From Pseudomonadota bacterium (lineage in GTDB: Bacteria > Chloroflexota > UBA6077 > JAJPHF01), in contig JAJPHF010000009.1 in the NCBI GenBank assembly GCA_021325365.1, positions 1 to 64,000 on the forward strand: a stretch of DNA of 64,000 nt, read 5' to 3'. Shown here piece after piece: positions 25,831-34,530 of this stretch. The translations under genes and the position numbers were made by a program. The first letter of the stretch is position 1. Each line of letters opens with the position of its first letter. The notes beneath the pieces are model-generated. The model had not been told where the DNA came from. It searched no databases and was given only the letters and a program-made list of their open reading frames with translations.

Positions 25831-26134
25831 TCCGATGCTCCTTTCCTACGCGCTGGCGTCTCGCGGCCGCGGACAGCCGCGCCGAGTGAACCGATCGTTC
25901 GCTCCTGGTCATCGTACCGCGCGATGTTACACGGCCCGGACGCCGCGCCGCCGTATCCACGTGCCGCGGACGGGCAGCCGGCGGCAGCCGTTACAATCTG
26001 AGCGGCGGTACTGATCGGGCTGGCGCGTGCTGCGGCCCGGCCGCGCCGAGTCTGCCCGGCAGCGGGGACGGACGGGTGGTCTTCCAGGGGTCGGCACGGT
26101 CGCCCCGACGGGACCGCGGAGGTGAGCCGGGCTA
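25831..26134. other. Divergent intergenic region with -10 hexamer
   Basis: No gene is seen. TACAAT at 25992-25997 on the plus strand could start the DUF2520-panB-panC transcript, leaving a leader of about 130 nt. Confidence 0.4.
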
Positions 26135-27025
26135 TTGGGGCAGCAGGTGGAGCGGATCGGGATCGTGGGGGCGGGGCGCGCGGGCGGCGCGCTGGCGCGG
26201 GCGCTGGCGGCGGCCGGCTGGCCGGTGGTCGCCGTAGCGAGCCGCACGCCGGCTCACGCCGAGCGACTGGCGGCGGCGCTGCCCCAGGCGGCGGCGCTGC
26301 CGAGCGCACAGGCGGTAGTTGACGCCGCCGACCTGGCGTTTCTGACGGTGCCCGACGCGGCGATCGGCCCGGTCGCGGCGAGTGTCGCGTGGCGGCCCGG
26401 CCAGGCGGTTGCTCACACGAGCGGCGTGGACACGCTGGAATCGCTCGCGCCGGCGCGGCAGGCGGGCGCGCTGGTGGGCAGCCTGCACCCGCTGCAAACG
26501 TTCGGGCCGGCGCCGGCGGCCGATCCGCTCGCGCCGTTCGCGGGAATCACCTGCGCGCTGGAGGCTGACGCGACGCTGCTGCCGCGGCTGGAAGCGATCG
26601 TGGCGGCGCTGGGGGCGCGGCCGGTCCGCCTGCCCGCCGGGGCCAAGCCGCTCTACCACGCGGCGGCGGTGGTCGCGTCGAACTACCTGGTCACGCTACT
26701 CCACCTGGCGGCCGAGCTGTGGGGCGCCTTCGGCGTGGACGAGTCCACCGCTATTGACGCGCTGCGGCCGCTGGTATGGGGGGCGGTAGACAACGTCGCG
26801 GCGCACGGTCCCGGACAAGCGCTGACCGGCCCGATCGCGCGGGGTGACGCGGCGACGGTCGAGCAGCACCTGGCCGCCATCGCGCGGGCGCGGCCGGAGG
26901 CGCTAGACGCGTACCGAACGCTGGCACGCGCCACGCTGGCGCTGGCGCGGACCGAGGGCAGCCTGACGCCCGAGGCGGCGGGCGCGCTGGCACGCTTGCT
27001 AGCGGACGGCGCCGGCGCTGACTAG
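26135..27025 (+). CDS. Rossmann-fold DUF2520 oxidoreductase-like protein
   Basis: A 296-aa protein with an N-terminal NAD(P)-binding Rossmann fold ([20 protein letters not shown], then [16 protein letters not shown] and [20 protein letters not shown]) and a helical C-terminal DUF2520 domain ([40 protein letters not shown]). The fold resembles ketopantoate reductase and 6-phosphogluconate dehydrogenase-like enzymes. Because panB and panC follow on the same strand, it is a good candidate for the ketopantoate-reduction step, but that is inference. The TTG start at 26135 has GGAGGTGA 10 nt upstream. Confidence 0.85.
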   Translation: MGQQVERIGIVGAGRAGGALARALAAAGWPVVAVASRTPAHAERLAAALPQAAALPSAQAVVDAADLAFLTVPDAAIGPVAASVAWRPGQAVAHTSGVDTLESLAPARQAGALVGSLHPLQTFGPAPAADPLAPFAGITCALEADATLLPRLEAIVAALGARPVRLPAGAKPLYHAAAVVASNYLVTLLHLAAELWGAFGVDESTAIDALRPLVWGAVDNVAAHGPGQALTGPIARGDAATVEQHLAAIARARPEALDAYRTLARATLALARTEGSLTPEAAGALARLLADGAGAD

Positions 27026-27076
27026 CGGCGCGCGGTGGGAGCGCCGTGCGGTCCCGCTGGACGGGCAGCGCTGCTG

Positions 27077-27082
27077 TACACT
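27077..27082 (+). promoter_or_regulatory. Possible internal promoter for panB
   Basis: TACACT in the context GCTGTACACTA, the same 11-mer found ahead of the rel gene (29268-29278). It gives a leader of about 70 nt. Confidence 0.35.
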
Positions 27083-27158
27083 AGCGTTGGAATGCCTTTG
27101 TGGCGGCTTGACGGCGACCGCACCGGCGAGGCTAGGCGCGGCGCCGCGCACGGGAGGC

Positions 27159-28007
27159 ATGGTGACGCGAGTCACGCCGGGCCATCTGCGCCAAATGAAA
27201 GAGCGCGGCGAGAAGATCGCCATGCTCACCGCCTACGACTACCCCACGGCGCGCATGATCGACGAGGCGGGCGTGCCGACAATCTTGGTGGGCGACACGC
27301 TGGGGATGGTCGTGCTGGGGTACGATTCCACGATTCCCGTGCGGCTGGAGGACGTCATTCGGCACACGGGCGCCGTGGCGCGCGGCGCGAAGCGGGCGCT
27401 GATCGTCGCCGACCTGCCGTTCATGACCTACCGTGTGAGCGTCGAAGAGGGGCTGCGGAGCGCGGCGCGGCTGGTGCAGGAGGGCGGAGCGCAGGCGGTG
27501 AAACTGGAGGGCGGGCGGTCGGTCGCGGAGCTGGTGCGCCGCCTGGTCGACGCGGGCATTCCCGTGGTGGGGCACCTGGGCTACACGCCGCAGTCGACGC
27601 TCCAGGTGGGCGGCGCCCGGGTGCAGGGACGCGCCCGCGAGGCCGCGGCGAACATGCTGGCCGACGCGCGGGCGCTCGAAGAGGCGGGCGCGTTCGCGCT
27701 GGTCCTGGAGCTGGTGCCGACGCCGCTGGCGGCGCTGATCTCGCGGCGGCTGGCGATCCCGACGATCGGCATCGGCGCCGGGCCGGAGTGCGACGGCCAG
27801 GTGCAGGTCATCAGCGACATCCTCGGGCTATACCCCGACTTCCTGCCGCGCCACGCGCGGCGCTACGCGCACGTGGCGGACACGATCAAGGCGGTGGCCG
27901 GCGAATACCTGCACGACGTGCAGCAGGGCACCTTCCCCGCGGCGGCCAACAGCGCCGACATGGACCCCAACCTGCTGGAGGGCCTCGCGCCCGACGACGA
28001 GCCGTGA
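27159..28007 (+). CDS. panB: 3-methyl-2-oxobutanoate hydroxymethyltransferase
   Basis: A 282-aa TIM-barrel enzyme making ketopantoate from alpha-ketoisovalerate and 5,10-methylene-THF, the first pantothenate step. It has [40 protein letters not shown] (Mg-binding Asp), [20 protein letters not shown] (catalytic Glu) and [17 protein letters not shown]. The start at 27159 ([10 protein letters not shown]) follows GGGAGG very closely; the GTG one codon on would give better spacing. It belongs to the DUF2520-panB-panC cluster. Confidence 0.96.
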   Translation: MVTRVTPGHLRQMKERGEKIAMLTAYDYPTARMIDEAGVPTILVGDTLGMVVLGYDSTIPVRLEDVIRHTGAVARGAKRALIVADLPFMTYRVSVEEGLRSAARLVQEGGAQAVKLEGGRSVAELVRRLVDAGIPVVGHLGYTPQSTLQVGGARVQGRAREAAANMLADARALEEAGAFALVLELVPTPLAALISRRLAIPTIGIGAGPECDGQVQVISDILGLYPDFLPRHARRYAHVADTIKAVAGEYLHDVQQGTFPAAANSADMDPNLLEGLAPDDEP

Positions 28008-28039
28008 GCGATGGCTGAGCGGCAGGTTTCTCGCTCCCC

Positions 28040-28245
28040 CGGCTCCCCGATCGCGGGGGGGGAGGGAGGAAGGGTAGGTGGGGGGACACCCCCCCCACCC
28101 CCTGGCAGGGGAGTCCCCCTGCACCCCCGGGGAGAGGCGGGCACGCCCCCCGGCCGGGGAGCGCCCCTGCACCCCCGCGGAGTGGACGGAGAGCGGTCCC
28201 GCGGCCGGGGAGCGTCTCTGCACCCCCGGGGAGAGGACGAGGCTG
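28040..28245. repeat. Composite GC-rich repeat, locus B
   Basis: CCCCGATCGCGGGG, then TGGGGGGACACCCCCC, then three tandem units of about 50 bp with the shared cores GGCCGGGGAGCG and CTGCACCCCCG. It lies between panB and panC and remains open in the panC frame. The same composite element occurs at 23340-23510. Confidence 0.8.
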
Positions 28246-28255
28246 GCGGCGGCTC

Positions 28256-28277
28256 GCCTCAGCACTCAGCGCTTAGG
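28256..28277. repeat. GCTGAG-type short dispersed repeat
   Basis: GCCTCAGCACTCAGCGCTTAGG, directly before panC; the inverted form of the element at 18657. Confidence 0.6.
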
Positions 28278-28307
28278 CCGGAGCGGCCAGCGGTACCCCT
28301 GTGCCAG

Positions 28308-29174
28308 TTGACCGAGGTTGGCTCGGTGGCGGCGCTGCGGGCGGCGCTGGCGGGGCGGCCGCGGCCGGTCGGGCTGGTGCCGACGATGGGGTACCTGCAC
28401 GAGGGGCACGTGTCGCTCGCGCGGCGGGCGCGCGCCGAGAACGCGACCGTCGTGATGAGCGTGTTCGTGAACCCGACGCAGTTCGGGCCGCACGAGGACT
28501 ACACGCGCTACCCGCGCGACCTGGAGCGCGACCGCGCGCTCGCGGCCGCGGCGGGGGTGGACGTGCTGTGGGTGCCGACGGTCGAGGACATGTACCCGCC
28601 GGGCGCGCAGACGTGGGTCGAGGTCGAGGGGCTGAGCCGGCGCTGGGAGGGCGAGCGGCGGCCGGGCCACTTTCGCGGGGTGGCGACGGTTGTGCTCAAG
28701 CTCTTGCTCGCTGCGCGGCCGGACCGCGCGTACTTCGGCGAGAAGGACTACCAGCAACTGCTGCTCGTGCGGCAGATGGCGGCCGACCTGCTGACCGGTG
28801 TCGAGGTCGTCGGCTGCCCCACGGTGCGGGAGCCGGATGGGCTGGCGCTCAGCTCGCGCAACGCCTACCTGAGCCCCGGCGAGCGCGCGGAGGCGGTGGC
28901 GCTCTCGGAGGCGCTGCGCCGCGCCCAGGGGCTGCTGGCGGCGGGCGAGCGCGCCGGGGGGGCGCTGGAGGCCGCGATGCGGGCCACGCTGGCGGCGCAT
29001 CCGGGCGTCGTGGCCGACTACGCCGCCGTCGTGGACGCCGCCACCCTGGAGCCGCTTCCCTTCGTCGACCGCCCCGCTCGCGCCCTCGTCGCCGCGCGGG
29101 TTGGCGACGTGCGGCTGATCGACAATGCCGAGCTGGTGGCGGGCAAGGAGCCACCAGCAGCGGGCGGTCGGTAG
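28308..29174 (+). CDS. panC: Pantothenate synthetase
   Basis: A 288-aa ligase joining pantoate and beta-alanine with ATP. Motifs: PTMGYLHEGHVSL (ATP-binding HxGH), VFVNPTQFGPHEDYTRYPRD, FGEKDYQQLLLVRQM and LALSSRNAYLSP (KMSKS-like SSRN). The start is uncertain. The frame is open to 28011, but the first 95 or so codons are translated GC-repeat. The TTG at 28308 gives the usual family length and N-terminus (LTEVGSVAALRAAL), although no good Shine-Dalgarno is seen. It follows panB, possibly in one transcript broken up by repeat insertion. Confidence 0.93.
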   Translation: MTEVGSVAALRAALAGRPRPVGLVPTMGYLHEGHVSLARRARAENATVVMSVFVNPTQFGPHEDYTRYPRDLERDRALAAAAGVDVLWVPTVEDMYPPGAQTWVEVEGLSRRWEGERRPGHFRGVATVVLKLLLAARPDRAYFGEKDYQQLLLVRQMAADLLTGVEVVGCPTVREPDGLALSSRNAYLSPGERAEAVALSEALRRAQGLLAAGERAGGALEAAMRATLAAHPGVVADYAAVVDAATLEPLPFVDRPARALVAARVGDVRLIDNAELVAGKEPPAAGGR

Positions 29175-29271
29175 CCCACCTACGCGCCGCCCGCGCTTCA
29201 CCCCGGGAGAGGCGGCTCGCTGATGACCCTTAGGTGATCGGCGGGGGCTAATCGCTGACGGCCCGTTGCTG

Positions 29272-29283
29272 TACACTAAGGCT
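29272..29283 (+). promoter_or_regulatory. Promoter -10 giving a probably leaderless rel mRNA
   Basis: TACACT at 29272-29277, exactly 6 nt before the ATG at 29284, with no Shine-Dalgarno. The start codon would coincide with +1. Confidence 0.5.
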
Positions 29284-31503
29284 ATGAAACGCTTGGCTCC
29301 GACGCCTGAAACCGATGCCCCGACTCCTGAGCCGTTGCTGGCGCAGGCGGCCACCTACCTGGGTGAGGCCGAAGTAGCAACCCTGCGCCGGGCGTGCGCA
29401 TTCGCCGCCGCGGCGCACGGCGAGCAGAAGCGCGCCTCCGGCGACCCCTACATCGCCCATCCGCTGGCCGTTGCCCTGACGCTCGCCGAGATGCGCCTGG
29501 ACGCGGGCGCGCTCGTGGCCGCGGTGCTGCACGACGTGCCCGAGGACACCGCCGTGTCCGTCGAGGACGTGGAGCGCGAGTTTGGCGCCGAGGTAGCGCG
29601 GCTGGTGGACGGCGTGACCAAGCTGGGCAAGATGCACTGGCTACCGGAGGACGCCGACGCCGATGGCCATGCGCGGCGCGGCGAGGAGGCCGCCTGGGCA
29701 GAGAGCCTGCGCAAGATGTTCCTGGCCATGGCCGAGGACATCCGCGTTGTCATCATCAAGCTGGCCGACCGCCTGCACAACATGCGGACGCTGCAATACT
29801 TGCCGCCGCACAAGCAGCGCCGCATCGCGCAGGAGACGATGGACATCTACGCGCCGCTGGCGAACCGCCTGGGCATCTGGCAGATCAAGTGGCAGCTCGA
29901 GGACCTGGCGTTCCGCTACCTGGAGCCGGAGCACTACCGCCAGATCGCGCGCAGCCTGGAGCTGGGGCGGCGTGCCGAGCGCGAGGAGTACATCGAGCGG
30001 GTCGTCCAGCTGCTGCGGGCGGAACTGGAGAGCAACGGGATCAAGGCGGAGATCTCGGGGCGGCCGAAGCACATCTACAGCATCTACAACAAGATGCAGC
30101 GGCGCGGCGCCAACATCGACCAGATCTACGACCTGCTGGCCGTGCGCGTGCTCGTGCGCGAGCTGCAGGAGTGCTACCACGCGCTCGGCGTGGTGCACTC
30201 GCTGTGGCACCCGCTGCCCGGCGAGTTCGACGACTACATCGCCAGTCCCAAGGACAGCATGTACCAGTCGCTGCACACGACGGTGCTGGGGCCTGACGGC
30301 CGGCCGCTGGAGATCCAGATCCGTACCTACGACATGCACCACGTTGCCGAGTACGGCGTGGCGGCGCACTGGCGCTACAAGGAGGGCGGCCGCCGCGACG
30401 AGAAGTTCGACTCGAAGGTGGCCTGGCTGCGCCAGCTCATGGACTGGCAGAAGGACGTGGTGGGGGCGCAGGAGTTCGTCGACTCGCTGAAGACGGACCT
30501 CTTCCAGGACCAGGTGTACGTGTTCACGCCGCGCGGCGAGATCAAAGAGCTGCCGGCCGGCGCAACGGCGCTCGACTTCGCTTACCGCATCCATACGGAG
30601 GTGGGCCACCGCTGTGTGGGCGCCAAGGTGAACGGCCGCCTGGTCCCGCTGAGCGCGACGCTGCACAACGGCGACCAGGTGGAGATCGTCACGGCGAAGC
30701 AGACGCGCGGGCCGAGTCGGGATTGGCTCAACCCGGCGCTGGGCTACCTGAAGACGGCCAACGCCCGCGAGAAGGTGCGTCAGTGGTTCCGCAAGCAGCA
30801 GCGCGAGGAGAGCATCACGCGCGGGCGCGAGCTGGTGGACAAGGAACTGCAACGGCTCGGCGTGGACCACGTCGTGAAGCTGGAGGAGCTAGCCCGCAGC
30901 TTTCACTACGAGCGCACCGACGACTTCCTGGCCGCCGTTGGCTACGCCGACATCAACGCTCAGCAGATCGCCACGAAGCTCTCGACCACGCTGGCGCCCG
31001 CCCAGCCGCCCCAGCCGCCCCCCACGCCGCCGCCCACCGACGGCTCCGTGCGGGGCCTGCGCGTGAAGGGGGTGGGGGACCTGCTGACGCGGCTCGCCCA
31101 GTGCTGCAACCCGGTGCCTGGCGATGGCGTTGTCGGTTACGTGACGCGGGGGCGCGGCGTGACCGTGCACCGCGCTGACTGCGCCAGCATTTTGCACGAA
31201 GACGAGCCCGAGCGCATCGTGGACGTGGACTGGGGCCACGTGCAGGCGCGGTCGTTCCGCGCGGCGATCCGCATCGAGGCGTGGGACCGCGAGGGCTTGC
31301 TACGGGACATCTCGGCGGTCGTGGCCGACGAGAAGATCAACATTTCGGCGCTGAACGTGAGCACCCACAAGGACGGCACGGCCACGGCGCACGCGACGAT
31401 CGACGTGGACAGTCTGGCTCACCTCAGCCGCGTCATGACCCGCCTCGAAGCGATCCGCGACGTGCGGCGCGTCGCCCGCGACCAGCTCCCCTCGGCGCGC
31501 TGA
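29284..31503 (+). CDS. rel: Rel/SpoT-type (p)ppGpp synthetase/hydrolase
   Basis: A 739-aa stringent-response enzyme. The HD hydrolase domain (about 35-185) keeps H59, H83-D84, E87-D88 (LHDVPEDT), D162 and N166. The synthetase domain (about 240-360) contains PGEFDDYIASPKDSMYQSLH: residues 314-317 are EFDD, the EXDD form known from monofunctional RelA rather than RXKD of bifunctional Rel. The TGS domain (VYVFTPRGEIKELPAGATAL), a zinc-finger-type segment (LAQCCNPVPGDGVVGY) and a C-terminal ACT domain follow. It converges on the FecR-like gene with a 27-nt gap. Its transcript appears leaderless. Confidence 0.95.
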   Translation: MKRLAPTPETDAPTPEPLLAQAATYLGEAEVATLRRACAFAAAAHGEQKRASGDPYIAHPLAVALTLAEMRLDAGALVAAVLHDVPEDTAVSVEDVEREFGAEVARLVDGVTKLGKMHWLPEDADADGHARRGEEAAWAESLRKMFLAMAEDIRVVIIKLADRLHNMRTLQYLPPHKQRRIAQETMDIYAPLANRLGIWQIKWQLEDLAFRYLEPEHYRQIARSLELGRRAEREEYIERVVQLLRAELESNGIKAEISGRPKHIYSIYNKMQRRGANIDQIYDLLAVRVLVRELQECYHALGVVHSLWHPLPGEFDDYIASPKDSMYQSLHTTVLGPDGRPLEIQIRTYDMHHVAEYGVAAHWRYKEGGRRDEKFDSKVAWLRQLMDWQKDVVGAQEFVDSLKTDLFQDQVYVFTPRGEIKELPAGATALDFAYRIHTEVGHRCVGAKVNGRLVPLSATLHNGDQVEIVTAKQTRGPSRDWLNPALGYLKTANAREKVRQWFRKQQREESITRGRELVDKELQRLGVDHVVKLEELARSFHYERTDDFLAAVGYADINAQQIATKLSTTLAPAQPPQPPPTPPPTDGSVRGLRVKGVGDLLTRLAQCCNPVPGDGVVGYVTRGRGVTVHRADCASILHEDEPERIVDVDWGHVQARSFRAAIRIEAWDREGLLRDISAVVADEKINISALNVSTHKDGTATAHATIDVDSLAHLSRVMTRLEAIRDVRRVARDQLPSAR

Positions 31504-31530
31504 GGGGTAGTTTACCGGCAGCCTGTGGCG

Positions 31531-32901
31531 CTACTGGGGCGTGAGCTGGATGTCGGTCACGAGGGCATCGAAGTCATGGCCGGCGCCGAGGACCTCCAGG
31601 GCGTAGAGGAAGACGGGCGGCTCGGGCAGCTGGGCGAGATCGAGCTGGAAGCGCACCCAAGTGTTCTCGGGTACCAGCTCGCCGTGGTCGGCGGGCCGTC
31701 GCTCGGGGTTCTGGTAGTAGAAGCCACGGTACCAGGTCTGGCCGTTGCCTGCCGCGTCGCGATAGCGCAGGCGGAACATCAGGGGGTACTCGGTATCGAG
31801 ATAGCCGCCGCCCGAGAGGCTGGCCGAGCGGACCTTGACCCGGGCCGAGAGCACCAGCCGCGGGTAGACGGAGACGTCGGCGTTGAGCGGCTGGACGAGG
31901 CCCGTCTCGTTGTGAGTCTGGAACCGGCTCTGGCGGCTGACGCGTAGCGCCGCGTGGGGCACGCCATCGAGCGGCTCCTGCTCGATGGTGCGGACGCCGA
32001 GACGGTCCGGGCGGTTGGGCTCCTGCGTGTCGCGCGCCTGCCAACCGGCGAGGTCCGCGGCGAAGTCGCCGTTGGTAATCAAATTCGCGCCGCCGGGGTA
32101 GGGTCCGCTGGCCGCGGCGTTTGCCGCGAGCTGGGCGCGCTCGCCGGCCGCTAGCGCCAGCGGCGGATTCGCGCCGACGCTCACCGTGGCCGCGCCCTGG
32201 CGCACGAGGACCTGCGCGCGCGGCCCGTCGATCTGTACCACGTAGTCACCCGCGTTCATTGTGACGGTACCGTAAGGTGTCTCGAGCCCGAGCGGCTGGG
32301 CGGCGGCGGGGGCGACCTCCACGCGCAGCGCCCCTGCGATGTGCTGGAAGGCGAGAACGCCGGCGGCCGGCGCGAAGCGGCCGGCGCGCAGCTTGGCGAG
32401 CACCAGGCGCGCGCGCGGCCCAAGGCGCACGACGCCCTGGCCCGGTAGCTCCAGACGAGCGAGCGCGCCCTCGGTCACCTCCAGGGCGTCGCCCTCTTGC
32501 ATCGCCATCCCGGCGCGGGCGCTGAGCGGCGGCCCGGCGCCGCGCTCCTGGAGCAGCACGACGCCCTGGTCGATTTGGAGGTTCGCCGCGGCAGGCACCG
32601 TGGCGGTCCGGAGCCAGGCGGTGAGCGCGTAGACGCCGCCGCCGGCCAGGCCGAGCCAGATGGCGAAGGCGCCGAGCAGTACGCGCCAGGCGAGGCGCTG
32701 CGCTTGCTCGGGTGTGCGCGCGGCTCGGGCCTCGGCGGGAGGGAACGTGGTAGCGATGGTCGCCCCGAACGCGGGCGGGCCCGCATCGCTTGCGGTGAGG
32801 GCACGCGGGTGGGGGCGGTCGGGCGGAGGGGTGCCAGCCAAGCTGCTATCCGCCGCTGTGTGTTTGTTGCGAGCAGCAGCCAGTTCGGTAGCCGAACGCA
32901 A
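31531..32901 (-). CDS. FecR-like membrane-anchored protein with carbohydrate-binding-like domain
   Basis: A 456-aa protein. A 55-residue cytosolic stretch precedes one membrane helix (AWRVLLGAFAIWLGLAGGGV). Next come a FecR-like beta domain (GDALEVTEGALARLELPGQG, VVRLGPRARLVLAKL, TPYGTVTMNAGDYVV) and a C-terminal jelly-roll-like region (NLITNGDFAADLAGWQARD). FecR domains usually relay to ECF sigma factors, but none is adjacent. I start it at a TTG (32901) because TTGACA-N17-TACCAT ends 7 nt before it; no ATG or Shine-Dalgarno fits and the longer frame to 33240 crosses the promoter. It is probably leaderless. Confidence 0.7.
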   Translation of the reverse strand: MRSATELAAARNKHTAADSSLAGTPPPDRPHPRALTASDAGPPAFGATIATTFPPAEARAARTPEQAQRLAWRVLLGAFAIWLGLAGGGVYALTAWLRTATVPAAANLQIDQGVVLLQERGAGPPLSARAGMAMQEGDALEVTEGALARLELPGQGVVRLGPRARLVLAKLRAGRFAPAAGVLAFQHIAGALRVEVAPAAAQPLGLETPYGTVTMNAGDYVVQIDGPRAQVLVRQGAATVSVGANPPLALAAGERAQLAANAAASGPYPGGANLITNGDFAADLAGWQARDTQEPNRPDRLGVRTIEQEPLDGVPHAALRVSRQSRFQTHNETGLVQPLNADVSVYPRLVLSARVKVRSASLSGGGYLDTEYPLMFRLRYRDAAGNGQTWYRGFYYQNPERRPADHGELVPENTWVRFQLDLAQLPEPPVFLYALEVLGAGHDFDALVTDIQLTPQ

Positions 32902-32908
32902 CGTCGGT

Positions 32909-32937
32909 ATGGTACTGGTGCGGCCGGTCGCTGTCAA
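32909..32937 (-). promoter_or_regulatory. Strong sigma70-type promoter of the FecR-like gene
   Basis: On the minus strand TTGACA (32937-32932), a 17-nt spacer, TACCAT (32914-32909). Both hexamer quality and spacing are near ideal. Confidence 0.7.
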
Positions 32938-33121
32938 GGATAGGCATGGCGCTGCTGGCGACACGCTTCCCGCCGGAGCGGGTTGGGCTTGCGGGGCGCC
33001 CGAGGACGCGCTACGGTAAGGGAGGCCGGCCGGCGGACACCGCGCCGAGCTGCACGGACGGCTCTTGGTAGGCGCGCTCACGCCGGGAACTGGCGGGGCG
33101 CGAGAAGCGTGGAGGGGTGGC

Positions 33122-33799
33122 ATGGCCGAGGTGACGATTCGCTTGGAGGCCCCCGAGCCCCGCGCGTTGGCGCTCGATCCGGCGCGCACCGCCGTGGTCG
33201 TGGTCGACGTGGAGAACGAGTTCTGCACCGTGGGCGGCAAGCGCTACATGGGCGAGCGCGGCGAAGCGATCCTGGCGCCGCTGGCGGCGCTGCTCGACCG
33301 CGCGCGAGCGGCCGGCGTGCCGGTGATCTACGTTCACTCGGTGCGCGATCCGGACAACGCCGAGTTCACGGTGTTCAAGGTCGACGAGCACCTGCTGCGG
33401 GGAAGCTGGGGGGCGGAGTACTGCGACGCGATCGCGCCGCGGCCGGGCGAGCCGGTGGTGGACAAGGAGTGCCACGACTGCTTCAACCACACTGAGCTGG
33501 AGGGAGTGCTGGCGCGGCTGGGCGTCCGCCCCCGCGAGCACACGGTTATCGTCACGGGCGTGGCCCTCGGGGTCTGCGTGAGCCATGCTGTGCTGGGCTT
33601 CAGCGTGCGCGATTACTGGGTCGCCGTGCCGATGGATTGTGCGGCGGCGAAGACCGCGGAGCAGGAGACGGTCGCTTATCAACCGATGCTCCACTCGGCC
33701 TACGCGTACAACGTGGCGATCACGCGCTCCGACCTGATCGAGTTCCGTCCCGGAGTCGGCAGCGGCTTTGGCCAGGCGGTCGCCGCCAGCGCGCGGTAA
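33122..33799 (+). CDS. Isochorismatase-family cysteine hydrolase
   Basis: A 225-aa alpha/beta hydrolase of the isochorismatase/nicotinamidase superfamily. The catalytic triad is visible: Asp in TAVVVVDVENEF, Lys in VVDKECHDCFNHT and Cys in TGVALGVCVSHAV, with the cis-peptide neighbourhood conserved. Substrates in the family include isochorismate, nicotinamide, ureidoacrylate and N-carbamoyl compounds; none can be chosen from the sequence. The ATG at 33122 follows GGAGGGG. It converges on the pseudo-receiver gene. Confidence 0.88.
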   Translation: MAEVTIRLEAPEPRALALDPARTAVVVVDVENEFCTVGGKRYMGERGEAILAPLAALLDRARAAGVPVIYVHSVRDPDNAEFTVFKVDEHLLRGSWGAEYCDAIAPRPGEPVVDKECHDCFNHTELEGVLARLGVRPREHTVIVTGVALGVCVSHAVLGFSVRDYWVAVPMDCAAAKTAEQETVAYQPMLHSAYAYNVAITRSDLIEFRPGVGSGFGQAVAASAR

Positions 33800-33883
33800 G
33801 CCGCGGTCGTCTCGGCGGCGAGCATCACTCGTGCGCGGCCGCGTGACAGGTGGCGCCCGACGCGCGTCCCGGGTCCTCGCGCG

Positions 33884-34264
33884 CTAGTCGGGCGCGGCCT
33901 CGACCACGCGCGGCGCCAGCGCGGCGTCGATGGCGCGGGCTAGCTCTTCGGCGCGGCAGGGCCAGTGGACGCACGGCGCGTCGCCGGGGGGGGCATCGTC
34001 ACGGGTCAGCTCCAGGACCGGGACGGCCGCCGGGGCAGCGGCACCCCGCACCGCGGCCAGCAGCGCGGCCCGCTGTGACGCGCTCAGGCCGGGCGCGAGC
34101 ACGACTAGCTGGCAGTCCGCGAGCGGCCAGGCGGTGTCGGCGCGCGGCGCGGCGAAGCGGGCGCGATAGCCTAGCCCCTGAAGCAGCAACGCCAACGCCT
34201 CGCCGACGATGGCACTGCCCGCAACGACCGCGATCGTGCCGCGCGGGCCTTGCTCGCCGCGCAT
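33884..34264 (-). CDS. Pseudo-receiver (response-regulator-like) protein
   Basis: A 126-aa stand-alone receiver-like protein from the ATG at 34264 (GGGGAG 9 nt upstream). The alternating hydrophobic strands and helices of a CheY fold are present (TIAVVAGSAIVGEALALLLQ, CQLVVLAPGL, VPVLELTRDDAP). The acidic pocket is absent (VVAGSA where DDE is expected) and the phosphoacceptor position is Ala57 (LVVLAPG). It cannot be phosphorylated in the normal way, so it may act as a decoy or binding module. It is the last gene of the kinase/SBP/regulator cluster on the minus strand. Confidence 0.65.
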   Translation of the reverse strand: MRGEQGPRGTIAVVAGSAIVGEALALLLQGLGYRARFAAPRADTAWPLADCQLVVLAPGLSASQRAALLAAVRGAAAPAAVPVLELTRDDAPPGDAPCVHWPCRAEELARAIDAALAPRVVEAAPD

Positions 34265-34530
34265 CCGCCCGGCTCCCCATACTGTTGTGAACCTAGCCAA
34301 GGTAGTATGCGGGAGGCGCGGCGGCGGCTCCATCTGCCAGATGGCTATTCCGCGTCTGCCACCTGGCCTATTCGTCGTGCTGGCGGCGGGCGCTCGCCAC
34401 TTCGTGGCTCTCGGCGCAGCGTCGCCCGGCGCGGCCGCCCGCGCGACGCCCAACCGCGCCCGGCTCGGTCCGGAGGGTGACTGGGCTGAAGTCGAATCGT
34501 CCGCCACGAGAGGGCCGGGGGGAGGGCCGC

